The notes below the pieces were generated by a model. The model saw nothing but the letters and a program-made list of their open reading frames with translations. It had not been told where the DNA came from and did no database searches. Of a stretch of DNA of 32,277 bases, positions 7,740-15,763 are shown one piece after another. This DNA is from Oscillospiraceae bacterium. Its GTDB lineage: Bacteria; Bacillota; Clostridia; Oscillospirales; QAMX01. The translations under genes were made by a program, and so were the position numbers. Every line of letters begins with the position of its first letter. Within the stretch, counting starts at the first letter, position 1. The stretch lies in the NCBI GenBank assembly GCA_015067705.1, contig SVLW01000022.1, forward strand, positions 1-32,277, given 5' to 3'.

Positions 7740-8660
7740 TTACCGCAGGAAGCCCTGGATGATGACTTCTTCGGCTTCGGTTTCGTCCATACCGAAGGAC
7801 ATGAGCTTGACCAGCTGATCGTTATTGATGCGGCCGATGGCGGCTTCGTGGATGATCTGCGCCTCTGCGTGATTGGCGGCGATCTCCGGGATGGAGCGGA
7901 TGCGGGCGGTGTCCATGATGATGGAGTCGCACTGGATGTGGGCGGCGCAGGCGGCATTGCCCACGGCGCGGGGATTGAACACCTGCTCGGAATCATCACG
8001 GGCCACGGAACGGGACACGATCTGGGCAGAAGAGCCCTCGCCGTCCAGCTGAATTTCCATATCGGAACGGGCCATCTGGTGACCATGGGTCATGAGACGC
8101 TCAGTGACGATGATCTTGGCGCCCTTTGCCAGCGTGGCACGGGAGTCGCGGATGGTGGAGTCCACGCCCTTGATCTGCACCATTTCCAGTTCGCACACGG
8201 AATTTTCTTCCAGATTCAGAATGGTGGTGGGGTTCATAACCCGCTGGCCATTGCCGTCGCCGGAGCCGTAGTGCTTTTCCACATACTTCACGCGGGCATT
8301 CTTGCCCACGAAGAAGCGGTGGATGCCGTCGTGCTCGCTCTTCTCGTCGCCGCCGTTGTGGATACCACAGCCAGCCACGATCAGCACATCGGCGTCCTCG
8401 CCGATATAGAAGTCGTTATACACCGTCTCGGTGATACCGGCCTCCGTAATGATGACGGGAAGATGCACGCTCTCGTTTTTCGTGCCGGGCTTGATGAAGA
8501 TATCAATGCCGGGCTTGTCCTCTTTAGAGGAGATGGTGATATGTTCGGTGGAAGCGCGGCCTGCGGCCTCGCTGTTTTTACGGATATTATAGGCGCCTGC
8601 GGGAATTTCGTGGAGATCTGCCACCTGCTCCAGCAGTTCCATGTCAAGCTTTCCAATCAT
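7740..8660 (-). CDS. sufB: SufB/SufD-family Fe-S scaffold protein, minimal (SmsB-like) type
   Basis: A 306-residue protein of the SufBD beta-helix family, which forms the Fe-S assembly scaffold with the SufC ATPase. It is much shorter than the roughly 470-residue SufB of full suf operons and matches the short methanogen/Clostridia type (SUF-like minimal system, SMS). Recognisable family features are the C-terminal block with HEAAIGRINNDQLVKLMSFG and the beta-helix repeats between about 70 and 250. Its start overlaps the sufC-like stop by 4 bp (8657-8660), so the two are translationally coupled. No sufS, sufU or sufD lies next to it, as expected for the minimal system. The sulfur donor is unknown. 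Confidence 0.88.
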   Translation of the reverse strand: MIGKLDMELLEQVADLHEIPAGAYNIRKNSEAAGRASTEHITISSKEDKPGIDIFIKPGTKNESVHLPVIITEAGITETVYNDFYIGEDADVLIVAGCGIHNGGDEKSEHDGIHRFFVGKNARVKYVEKHYGSGDGNGQRVMNPTTILNLEENSVCELEMVQIKGVDSTIRDSRATLAKGAKIIVTERLMTHGHQMARSDMEIQLDGEGSSAQIVSRSVARDDSEQVFNPRAVGNAACAAHIQCDSIIMDTARIRSIPEIAANHAEAQIIHEAAIGRINNDQLVKLMSFGMDETEAEEVIIQGFLR

Positions 8661-9388
8661 TTCACGGCCCCCCTGAAATCACACTCACAGGCAAACTCAC
8701 CCAGTAAAGACGGCAGCACTTCTTCCTTGGTACCGTCGGTGCGGATGCGGCCGCGATCGATGATCACGATCCGGTCGGCCAGCATCATGATGCGCTCCTG
8801 ATGGGAGATGATCATCACGGTGTTTTTTGCCTTCTCATGCATTTTCTTAAAGGTATCCACCAGCATGGCAAAGCTCCACAGATCGATACCGGCCTCCGGC
8901 TCGTCAAAAATGGCAAGACCGGGATTGCGGGCCATCAGGGTGGCGATCTCGATGCGCTTCACCTCACCGCCGGAGAGCGACATATCGATCTCGCGGTTCA
9001 GATAATCCTTGGAGCAAAGACCCACTTCCGTGAGATAATTGCAGCAGACATCCTCCGGCAGCGTGCTGCCGTAGGCAAGACTCAGCATCTTGCGAACCGT
9101 CAGACCCTTGAAGCGGGGCGGCTGCTGGAAGGCATAGCCCACGCCGATGCGGGCACGCTCCGTAACGCTCATGTGGGTGATGTCCTGGCCGTTATAGAGA
9201 ATCTGGCCTTCGGTGGGCTGTTCAATGCCCATGACAAGACGGGCAAGCGTACTCTTGCCGCCGCCGTTGGGGCCCGTCACGACCACAAACTGGTTATCCG
9301 GAATCGTCAGACTGACGTTATCGATAATGCCCAGTTCGCTGCCGGCTTCCCCTTCCACGCGAAAGCTCAGGTTTTTGATTTCAAGCAT
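8657..9388 (-). CDS. sufC: SufC-family ABC ATPase (SmsC-like), Fe-S assembly
   Basis: A 243-residue stand-alone ABC ATPase. It shows Walker A GPNGGGKST (about 40-48), signature LSGGEVKRIEI, Walker B LAIFDEPEAGID and a switch histidine in MIISHQER. The signature and the immediate SufB-like partner identify it as SufC rather than a transporter ATPase; no membrane permease is adjacent. In the known mechanism, ATP-driven SufC dimerisation reshapes the SufB scaffold to build or release the cluster. It is the first gene of a two-gene operon, with a near-consensus promoter about 37 nt upstream. Confidence 0.92.
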   Translation of the reverse strand: MLEIKNLSFRVEGEAGSELGIIDNVSLTIPDNQFVVVTGPNGGGKSTLARLVMGIEQPTEGQILYNGQDITHMSVTERARIGVGYAFQQPPRFKGLTVRKMLSLAYGSTLPEDVCCNYLTEVGLCSKDYLNREIDMSLSGGEVKRIEIATLMARNPGLAIFDEPEAGIDLWSFAMLVDTFKKMHEKAKNTVMIISHQERIMMLADRIVIIDRGRIRTDGTKEEVLPSLLGEFACECDFRGAVK

Positions 9389-9424
9389 TGCGAATCCCTC
9401 ACAATTTTGTTATTCAACCAATCA

Positions 9425-9453
9425 AGTATACCAGTTCTACCGGATACTGTCAA
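9425..9453 (-). promoter_or_regulatory. Near-consensus promoter of the sufCB pair with repeated half-sites
   Basis: Read on the minus strand: TTGACA (9453-9448), 17-nt spacer, TATACT (9430-9425). The octamer ATACTTGA occurs twice, 28 nt apart; one copy overlaps the -35 and the other the -10. The first copy is also part of an inverted repeat, ATACT-TGAC-AGTAT. A repressor binding here would block polymerase. No terminator separates this promoter from the glycosidase gene upstream, so read-through is possible too. Confidence 0.75.
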
Positions 9454-9475
9454 GTATTGGCGAATCCGCCGCCGT

Positions 9476-11296
9476 TTATTCCAAGGGCTGTTCCGGCGCG
9501 GGAACATAGCCCTCTTCGATGAGGGCGATCAGGGACAAAAGACCGCCCCAGTGATAGAATTTATCGCTTCTGGGATTGGGGCAGCCCCAGCCGTCGTCGC
9601 CGGAATAATTCTCGTGGATATGGCCGTGGGCGCGCCACTCCTGGAGGAAGAGCGCCTCAGAGCGCTTGGCCAGATCGGCGCAGACCTCCTTTGCGCCCAT
9701 GCGGCGGAAAGCCAGATAGGCCAGGAAATTGGTGGGGGCCCAGATGCGGCCGCGCCAGTACATCTGATCCGGATACGCGGGATCATTGCGGGCGATGGTG
9801 GGGATCACAAATTCGCCGTGGAACTCCTCGGGATTGAAATAGTGACGGCAGACCCGCTCATTCTGCTCTGCGGTGACGGAGGGGCAGAAGGCAGCATAGA
9901 AGTTCGTGGGTCCGATGCGGTGAGACAGCTCGCCGGTGACTTCGTTGCGGTTGCAGAAGAAGCCGAACTCCTCATCCCACAAGGTCTGCATACCGGCGTC
10001 GGCGCGGCGGCCGCGTGCCTCGATCTCGTCCCGCTCCGGACGGCCCAGGATCCGGGCAATATCGGCCAGTGCCTCACAGTCCATGCAATAAAGACCGGTG
10101 AGACCCACATCTGCCATCTTCATAAGGCCGGTGGATTCATCATAGGGGATATCGTCATACATGGGGGAATTGTCCAGGCCGGACTCGTACATAGCGGCCT
10201 GGTGATTGCCGGAGTCAAAGCGGTCGAAGGGGGATTCCTCGTAATTGGAGCCCCAGCACAGGGTGCCGTCGGCCTGCATACGGGCCTTTTCAAACCAGCG
10301 GTTCCAGGAAAGCAGCGTATCAAAGCTCTCCTCTAAGATCCAGCGCTCGCCAAAGCGGCGATAAAGCTCCCGGAAGGTCATGGAGCCCACCGGCGGCTGG
10401 GAGCGGTCGAAGCTCTTATAGCCCGCGCTGCCGCCGAAATTGGGGATGAAGCCGTGGTCGGTGACCTCGTGGAGGATGCCGAAGGCGTTGGCATAGGCGA
10501 TCTCACGGGATTCGGGAGCGGCCATCAGAGCGCAGAAGAAGGTGTCCCAGTCAAAAAGGACATAACCGCCCCAGTTGATGTTCCAGATGCGGCTGACCGG
10601 GGAGCAGAGGCGGCAGTTTTCCGGCTCATAAATGGTGTTCCAGGCATAACCGGTACGCATGGCGCTGTAGGCCTCGGAAAGCTTGCCATAGGACTTGGTG
10701 CTCTCCTCTGCCCGGACACGGGCGGCCTCGATGATCTCCCGCACTTCCGCCACGCTGCGGGCAAGGCCGGTGGAGATGGCAGCGGGCTCGTTGATATCGC
10801 TGACGCGGACGGCGCCCATGCTGCCCAGATGCAGTTCCCGGGTATCAGAATTTGTTAAGTAGGCGCGGATCTTGGTGCCATTCTCGGCAATGCCCTCCAC
10901 GCAGTCCTCCCGCACATAGGCGGCACCGGGGAAATTCCAGAGGAAGCCGCATTCCATATAAAGCACCAGCTTGCGGCATTCGTCGTTTAAGGGTTCCACG
11001 AGGATCACCTGGTCGTGCTCGGTGGCGGCGGAGCGCACGGACAGTCTCGCGCCGCGGTATTCCAGTTCCAGCTCCGTATACGCGCCGTCCACGGTGCGCA
11101 TACCGGGCTTTATGTGCTCTTCCTGTTCGCCAAAGCGGCCGATCAGGGAATTGCGTAAAACGGACTGGTCCACCCGATGCTTAAAGCCCACCTTGATGGC
11201 AAAGCCCTCCGGCATCAGGACATGGGACAGGACAGAATACGTATCAAAGGTATTAAAGCCATGGAGCATGGAGACGCGCAGTTCTTCATAAGTCAT
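9476..11296 (-). CDS. GH63/MGH1-like (alpha/alpha)6 glycoside hydrolase, cytoplasmic
   Basis: A 606-residue protein: an N-terminal beta-sandwich region (about 1-190) and a C-terminal (alpha/alpha)6-barrel (about 200-600) of the GH63/mannosylglycerate-hydrolase/trehalase-like clan. Hallmarks in order: NWGGYVLFDWDTFF (241-254), ESGLDNSPMYDD (371-382) with Asp375 as likely acid, YWRGRIWAPTNFL (513-525), HENYSGDDGWG (561-571) with Glu562 as likely base, and WGGLLSL (583-589). There is no signal peptide. These inverting enzymes remove alpha-linked glucose or mannose from small glycosides; the substrate is not predictable. The ATG is preceded by GAGGGGAG. It is divergent from the OB-fold gene and alone on its transcript unless it reads through into sufCB. 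Confidence 0.85.
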   Translation of the reverse strand: MTYEELRVSMLHGFNTFDTYSVLSHVLMPEGFAIKVGFKHRVDQSVLRNSLIGRFGEQEEHIKPGMRTVDGAYTELELEYRGARLSVRSAATEHDQVILVEPLNDECRKLVLYMECGFLWNFPGAAYVREDCVEGIAENGTKIRAYLTNSDTRELHLGSMGAVRVSDINEPAAISTGLARSVAEVREIIEAARVRAEESTKSYGKLSEAYSAMRTGYAWNTIYEPENCRLCSPVSRIWNINWGGYVLFDWDTFFCALMAAPESREIAYANAFGILHEVTDHGFIPNFGGSAGYKSFDRSQPPVGSMTFRELYRRFGERWILEESFDTLLSWNRWFEKARMQADGTLCWGSNYEESPFDRFDSGNHQAAMYESGLDNSPMYDDIPYDESTGLMKMADVGLTGLYCMDCEALADIARILGRPERDEIEARGRRADAGMQTLWDEEFGFFCNRNEVTGELSHRIGPTNFYAAFCPSVTAEQNERVCRHYFNPEEFHGEFVIPTIARNDPAYPDQMYWRGRIWAPTNFLAYLAFRRMGAKEVCADLAKRSEALFLQEWRAHGHIHENYSGDDGWGCPNPRSDKFYHWGGLLSLIALIEEGYVPAPEQPLE

Positions 11297-11315
11297 AGAA
11301 ATTCTCCCCTCTTTT

Positions 11316-11343
11316 TTGAATAGATTCCGCTACTGGTATTATA
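11316..11343. promoter_or_regulatory. Divergent promoter region between glycosidase and OB-fold genes
   Basis: On the minus strand a perfect TATAAT (11343-11338) can serve the glycosidase, though its -35 is poor. On the plus strand TTGAAT (11316-11321) and TATTAT (11337-11342) are 15 nt apart, a short spacing. The two possible -10 elements occupy the same bases, so the promoters may exclude each other. Confidence 0.4.
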
Positions 11344-11446
11344 GCCCGCCGGGCGGGAAAAATAAAGAGGAGAAATCCGCTCCTTTCGTACTATTTTCCT
11401 CATGCGGCGCATAGAAATGGGACAAACCACATGAGAGGTGCCTGCT

Positions 11447-12061
11447 ATGAACGATTGCAAACTCTGCGGCAAAGTCGAAGCCCTGCCCATCCTGTCTCAC
11501 CAGCATCATGACCATGTTTTTGATACCTTCCCCCTGTCGGTGGAACGGCTTTCCGGTACATATGATTTCATCCGCGTCATCGCGCCGCACGACCTGTGCA
11601 GCACGCTGCAGCCCGGCGATACCGTGGCGGTGACAGGAGAACTGCGCTCCTATAACGACCGGGAGGCCGTGCACAACCGTCTGAAGATCAGCATCTGGGC
11701 CAGGGAGATCCTGCCAAGCGAGGACGAACCGGACAATTTCATCCATCTGATCGGTAGTCTCTGCAAGCCCGCAGTCTATCGCCGCACGCCCTTCGGACGG
11801 GAGATCGCCGACCTGATGCTGTGCGTGGAACGGGAGTACAGTGCCGCCCATGTCCATCGCTGTGACTATATCCCCTGCATTGCCTGGGGCAGCGTGGCCC
11901 GGCGTATGGCCGTCCTCCCCTCCCGCAGCATGATCGAGCTCTGCGGCCGGATTCAGAGCAGAAGGTACATCAAGGTGATTGACGGCAAACCGGAGGAACG
12001 CACCGCATATGAAGTGTCCATCGCCACGGCGGAGGTGATGGAGGAGGAGAACGTGTTATAA
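11447..12061 (+). CDS. Tandem OB-fold single-stranded DNA-binding protein
   Basis: A 204-residue protein recognised as the clostridial Ssb/PriB-like type with two OB domains. The first (about 5-95) ends with TGELRSYND; the second (about 102-200) contains NFIHLIGSLCKPAVYRR, TPFGREIADLML, DYIPCIAWG and ELCGRIQSR, which match the Ssb core. It presumably binds single-stranded DNA during replication or repair, as a paralogue of the main Ssb. The ATG at 11447 is preferred over the GTG at 11438 because GAGAGGTG (11434-11440) is then the ribosome-binding site and MNDCKLCGKVE is the usual family N terminus. It stands alone between divergent and convergent neighbours. Confidence 0.85.
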   Translation: MNDCKLCGKVEALPILSHQHHDHVFDTFPLSVERLSGTYDFIRVIAPHDLCSTLQPGDTVAVTGELRSYNDREAVHNRLKISIWAREILPSEDEPDNFIHLIGSLCKPAVYRRTPFGREIADLMLCVEREYSAAHVHRCDYIPCIAWGSVARRMAVLPSRSMIELCGRIQSRRYIKVIDGKPEERTAYEVSIATAEVMEEENVL

Positions 12062-12096
12062 AAAGAGGCACAGCGGAGATCCGCTGTGCCTCTTTT
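12061..12096. terminator. Bidirectional terminator between OB-fold and aldo/keto reductase genes
   Basis: A perfect 16-bp stem (12061-12076 with 12081-12096) with a 4-nt loop has AAAA and TTTT at its two ends. It serves the plus-strand OB-fold gene and the convergent minus-strand esterase-GH5-reductase operon. Confidence 0.93.
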
Positions 12097-12127
12097 ACTC
12101 GTTTGCCAGTTGGAACAATAAACGTTC

Positions 12128-13117
12128 TTATCTTCTGCGGTCGGCGCCGTCGAAGTCGAGATAGGTGTCGATGGCGTCGTCGATGACCTTGATCTGCTCG
12201 TCGGTGAGCTGCCAATCAAAGGCGGCGCAGAGCTCATCGGCCTCGGCCACGTTTCTCACGCCGGTGAGAGCGGTGGAGACGAAGGGCTTCTGGGTCTGCC
12301 AGTTGACGGCGACCTGAGCGGTGGTCTTGCCCATGTCGGCGGCGATCTTGTCCATCACTTCCACAACCTTCATGACCTTGGAGAAGCTGGGCTCACGGAA
12401 GAAGGGATAGAAGAAGTTTCTGGGGTCACGGGCATTTTCAAAGGTGGGGGCCTCACGGAATGCACCGGTCAGGATGCCGGCGCCCAGGGAACCGTAGGTG
12501 CAGGTGTCCACGCCGCGGGGAACGGCCCACTTCAGGATATGCTCGGAGCTGCGGACTGCCATGGAGTAAGGCGGCTGGATCACATCGACCTTCACGACCT
12601 TTTCGCATTCCAGGATCTGCTTCTCATCAAAGTTGGAAAGACCCACGAAACGGATCTTGCCCTGCTGCTTCAGGGTCTTCATGGCTTCCATGGTCTCGGA
12701 GAAGGGGGTATCGGTGTCCGGCCAATGGACGAACATGATGTCGATATAATCGACGCCCATACGGCGCAGAGACTGTTCGCATTCGTAAAGCACGTTCTCA
12801 TAGCGGCCGTCGCGGCAATGGCCGCGGCCGGTACGGATGGCCTTCATGGTCAGGGCGGAGGCGCCGCACTTGGTAGCCAGGATGATCTTGGAACGATCCA
12901 CTTCCTTCAGTGCCTGACCAACGACGATCTCGGAATGGCCCACGCCATAGTCCGGAGCGGTGTCGATCATGTTCACGCCGTGGTCAAACATGGCATGAAT
13001 GCCCTTGATGACTTCCTTGTCATCCACTTTGCCATAGCCGCAGTCGCCTGCCGGCCAGCAGCCGACAGCAATGGCGGAGACGTCAATGTTTGCATTTCTG
13101 AAATGTTTGTAACGCAT
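12128..13117 (-). CDS. Aldo/keto reductase
   Basis: A 329-residue NAD(P)H-dependent oxidoreductase with a TIM barrel. The catalytic tetrad is intact: Asp52 and Tyr57 in IDTAPDYG, Lys83 in ATKCG and His131 in VHWPD. The C-terminal cofactor-binding region includes a TALTGVRN motif. It would interconvert a sugar or other aldehyde/ketone and its alcohol. An AAAGGAG Shine-Dalgarno precedes the ATG. It is the last gene of an operon behind an esterase-like and a GH5-like gene, 75 nt after the latter, which points to a sugar, sugar lactone or aglycone carbonyl as substrate (inference). Confidence 0.93.
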   Translation of the reverse strand: MRYKHFRNANIDVSAIAVGCWPAGDCGYGKVDDKEVIKGIHAMFDHGVNMIDTAPDYGVGHSEIVVGQALKEVDRSKIILATKCGASALTMKAIRTGRGHCRDGRYENVLYECEQSLRRMGVDYIDIMFVHWPDTDTPFSETMEAMKTLKQQGKIRFVGLSNFDEKQILECEKVVKVDVIQPPYSMAVRSSEHILKWAVPRGVDTCTYGSLGAGILTGAFREAPTFENARDPRNFFYPFFREPSFSKVMKVVEVMDKIAADMGKTTAQVAVNWQTQKPFVSTALTGVRNVAEADELCAAFDWQLTDEQIKVIDDAIDTYLDFDGADRRR

Positions 13118-13192
13118 ATGTTTTCTCCTTTACAAAATAATTCCGGCGTCCTCAGGACGCAAAAAAGATGAATTTGATAGACGGGAACCGGA

Positions 13193-14392
13193 TTACAATA
13201 CCTGGCAGTATTCCTTCAGGATCTTGCCCAGCTCATAGGCAAACTTGCGCACTTCCTCGAGATTTCGCTCCTCCGGCGGCATGGCGCGCCAGTCGGCGAT
13301 GCGGGCAGAAGGCGGATCGATCATGGGCACCATTTCGTTGCACTCCATGAGGTTTGCCGCATATTCGGCAGCCTCCAGGATTTCATCGGTGGTGCGGGGG
13401 GTGTTGCGGAAGAGACCGGTATCATCCGTCAGTGCCGTTTCCAGCAGCTTCAGGGCCTGATAGACATAGCCTTCGCGGTTGGGCTTTGCCTTGATGCGGG
13501 TGGAGGTACGATTACGGAAGAAGCCGTAAAGTGCAGCCACCGCATCGGGATTACGCACGGTACCGTCCGGATAGATCAGACCGTGCACTTCGCCCCAATA
13601 GCCCTCGGACACCAGATTGAACACATAGAAGCCGGTATTACGCTCCATGGCGGTCTGGATCGCCAGGTCATAGGGATTGGCGCGGCACAGGCAGCAGGTC
13701 TCGCTGTTGATAACGGGCTTGCCGTACTTCTCGCCCACAGCCAGTGCTCTGTCATAGGCACGGTTGATGCGGGCAAGGGTCTGAGAATAATCATGGAAGC
13801 AGATGACATCCACCCATTCGCTGTTGGGCTCCAAGTCTGCCGGCGTGGTATGACCGATGGTGACGCAGCCCTCGGGGTCCAATTCATGGATGAGGTCGCA
13901 GTAGTGCTTCAGGAAACGATTGATCTTCTCCCAGCGCTCCGGTTTTTCCTCCGGCGTAGCGTAACTGTAATAGTTATTGCAGGAGGGCTCGTTCATAACG
14001 TCCCACATGAGAAGGCCCGGTTCGTCCTTGAGAGCCAGCACCATATCCGTCACATAACGGTCGCCTACTTCCGCCCACCATTCCGGTTCCAGAATGAAGA
14101 GGTTTTTGTCCAGACTGTTGCCGTTAAAGAGGATCTGCATATTGCTGACGCCGTACTTCATGCCGGTACGGGTGGTTTCTACATAGAAATCCACACAGGC
14201 CTTGGGGTCTGCCAGATAGAACGGGAAGTCACAGAACTGACGGGCGGAGTTCAGATTGAGCTTTTTACAATACTCAAGCTGCCACTCGAGAGAGAGGGTT
14301 TCCCGCTTGCCATCCACAAAATCACTGCCAAAGGACGGTCTGTGGCTTAAATGAATGCCGCGAATGTGGCTGTAGTCCTTCAAAGGTTTCAT
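13193..14392 (-). CDS. GH5-like (cellulase-family) glycoside hydrolase, cytoplasmic
   Basis: A 399-residue clan GH-A glycosidase. The likely acid/base is Glu135 in DVMNEPS and the nucleophile Glu231 in VINSETCC; HDYS (200-203) follows the usual strand 6 position. The barrel occupies about residues 8-300, and the remaining 100 residues form a helical tail I do not recognise. There is no signal peptide, so it acts inside the cell, unlike most cellulases and mannanases of this family. GGAAAGGGAG precedes the ATG. It lies 49 nt downstream of a class VIII-esterase-like gene and 75 nt upstream of an aldo/keto reductase. The substrate is probably a small glycoside rather than a polymer. Confidence 0.8.
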   Translation of the reverse strand: MKPLKDYSHIRGIHLSHRPSFGSDFVDGKRETLSLEWQLEYCKKLNLNSARQFCDFPFYLADPKACVDFYVETTRTGMKYGVSNMQILFNGNSLDKNLFILEPEWWAEVGDRYVTDMVLALKDEPGLLMWDVMNEPSCNNYYSYATPEEKPERWEKINRFLKHYCDLIHELDPEGCVTIGHTTPADLEPNSEWVDVICFHDYSQTLARINRAYDRALAVGEKYGKPVINSETCCLCRANPYDLAIQTAMERNTGFYVFNLVSEGYWGEVHGLIYPDGTVRNPDAVAALYGFFRNRTSTRIKAKPNREGYVYQALKLLETALTDDTGLFRNTPRTTDEILEAAEYAANLMECNEMVPMIDPPSARIADWRAMPPEERNLEEVRKFAYELGKILKEYCQVL

Positions 14393-14441
14393 AATATTAC
14401 TCCCTTTCCTGTTTTTCTATCTCTGTCGTTTCAAGGGCATT

Positions 14442-15608
14442 TTATTTCAGCATGCCGTACGCAACGCTGCGGACGCGGAGGTGATGGTATTCCTCCATGT
14501 TGGGCATCATCTGATGCATATAGGTAATGGAGAAATTCTCATCCGGGTCGATGACGGTATAGGTGCCCATGGCGCCGGTCCAGCCGAACTCGCCGGGCGT
14601 GCCATTGGAATTGCCCAGGGCGCGGCCCATCATGGTACGCACGCCGAGGCCATAGCCATAACCGGCATTATAGAAGTTGCGGAGCTCCTTCAACTGGTCG
14701 GGATTGAACTGGTTGTCGCGCATGAGGTCGATGGTCTTGCGGCCGATGAGCTGTTCGCCATTCGGCATAATGCCGCCGTTTGCCATGGCGGAGACGAACT
14801 TGGAATAGTCGCTGACGGTGGCAAAGAGGCCTGCGCCGCCGGCCTCATAGGTGGCGTCGGGCTGCATATTCTCATCCATCATAGCCGGCACCTGGACGAG
14901 AGAGCCATCCGGCTCGCGGCGGCAGGGCGTGACCAGATGATCTTCGATATCGTCAAAGAAGCGATAGCCGGTGCGGGTCATGCCCAGCGGCTCGAAGATA
15001 TTCTTCTTGAGGTATTCGCCCACGCTCATGCCGGAGCAGACCTCGATGAGACCTGCCACCAGTTCATGACCGAAGCCATAGAGGAAGTGGCTGCCCGGCT
15101 CGAAAGCGATGGGCACTTCGCTCATGGCGGCGATATCCTGACGGAGGGTATAATACTTGCCATACTGCTCGCGGAGCTTGCGGCGGACTTCGGCAGAGGC
15201 CTGATGCGTGGCGTCATTGCCGCCATAGCCGATACCCATGGCCATGGAGAAGGCGTGCTTGACGAGAATGGGCTCGTCCACGGGCACGATCTTATAGTTG
15301 CCGTTGGGGGCATAGACCACCTTCTGGGTGTTGCGCCACTCCGGGAAATACTCATAGATGGGGTCGTTGAGCAGGAACTTGCCCTCCTCAAAGAGCTTCA
15401 TGGCCGCGGTGCAGATGATCACCTTGGTCATGGAGAAGAGACGATAAATCGAGTCTGCGTCGATGGGTTTTCCGGTATTGATGTTCTCGATACCGAAATA
15501 GTTTTCATAAATACGCTCGCCGTCCTTCGTGACGATACAGCCGCATCCGGCGGGGCCTTTTTCTACAAACCGAGTCAGAAGTTCATCCATTGCTTTCTTG
15601 CCTGCCAT
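14442..15608 (-). CDS. Serine beta-lactamase-fold hydrolase (class VIII esterase-like)
   Basis: A 388-residue enzyme of the serine beta-lactamase/penicillin-binding-protein fold. The nucleophile motif is Ser59-Met-Thr-Lys62; the second motif is Tyr177-Gly-Phe instead of Y-x-N; the third is Trp343-Thr-Gly (FGWTGAMGT) instead of HTG or KTG. Trp-x-Gly at this place is typical of EstB-type class VIII esterases, so ester hydrolysis is more likely than beta-lactam hydrolysis. There is no signal peptide. The ATG at 15608 is chosen over a longer in-frame start at 15674, which lies inside the promoter. First gene of a three-gene operon with GH5-like and aldo/keto reductase genes. Confidence 0.86.
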   Translation of the reverse strand: MAGKKAMDELLTRFVEKGPAGCGCIVTKDGERIYENYFGIENINTGKPIDADSIYRLFSMTKVIICTAAMKLFEEGKFLLNDPIYEYFPEWRNTQKVVYAPNGNYKIVPVDEPILVKHAFSMAMGIGYGGNDATHQASAEVRRKLREQYGKYYTLRQDIAAMSEVPIAFEPGSHFLYGFGHELVAGLIEVCSGMSVGEYLKKNIFEPLGMTRTGYRFFDDIEDHLVTPCRREPDGSLVQVPAMMDENMQPDATYEAGGAGLFATVSDYSKFVSAMANGGIMPNGEQLIGRKTIDLMRDNQFNPDQLKELRNFYNAGYGYGLGVRTMMGRALGNSNGTPGEFGWTGAMGTYTVIDPDENFSITYMHQMMPNMEEYHHLRVRSVAYGMLK

Positions 15609-15645
15609 AAGGAAATACCATCCTTTCCAGTTTAATTCTGGTATC

Positions 15646-15674
15646 ATTATATAGTTAGCACAAAATTCCGTCAA
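15646..15674 (-). promoter_or_regulatory. Promoter of the esterase-GH5-reductase operon
   Basis: Read on the minus strand: TTGACG (15674-15669), 17-nt spacer, perfect TATAAT (15651-15646). The expected start point is about 30 nt upstream of the ATG at 15608. This supports the shorter start for the esterase-like gene. Confidence 0.8.
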
Positions 15675-15763
15675 TAAGCACCGGAAAACTTGACGAAGAT
15701 TTCCATGTCTGTTTCGTAGGAAAAGCGAGAATCCGGGGTTTTGCGGCTTTTTTCTCTCTCCAC

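Noticed and set aside
7710-10336. Long plus-strand open frames opposite sufCB and the GH63-like gene
   Set aside because: The minus strand carries the conserved motifs and overlapping gene starts; the plus-strand translations are His/Gly/Ala-rich antisense shadows.
13147-13162. Operon-internal terminator
   Set aside because: In the direction of transcription the T-run precedes the hairpin instead of following it.
14442-15608. Beta-lactamase (antibiotic resistance gene)
   Set aside because: There is no signal peptide, the KTG/HTG motif is WTG and Y-x-N is Y-G-F; the operon context with a glycosidase and a reductase fits an esterase-like enzyme better.
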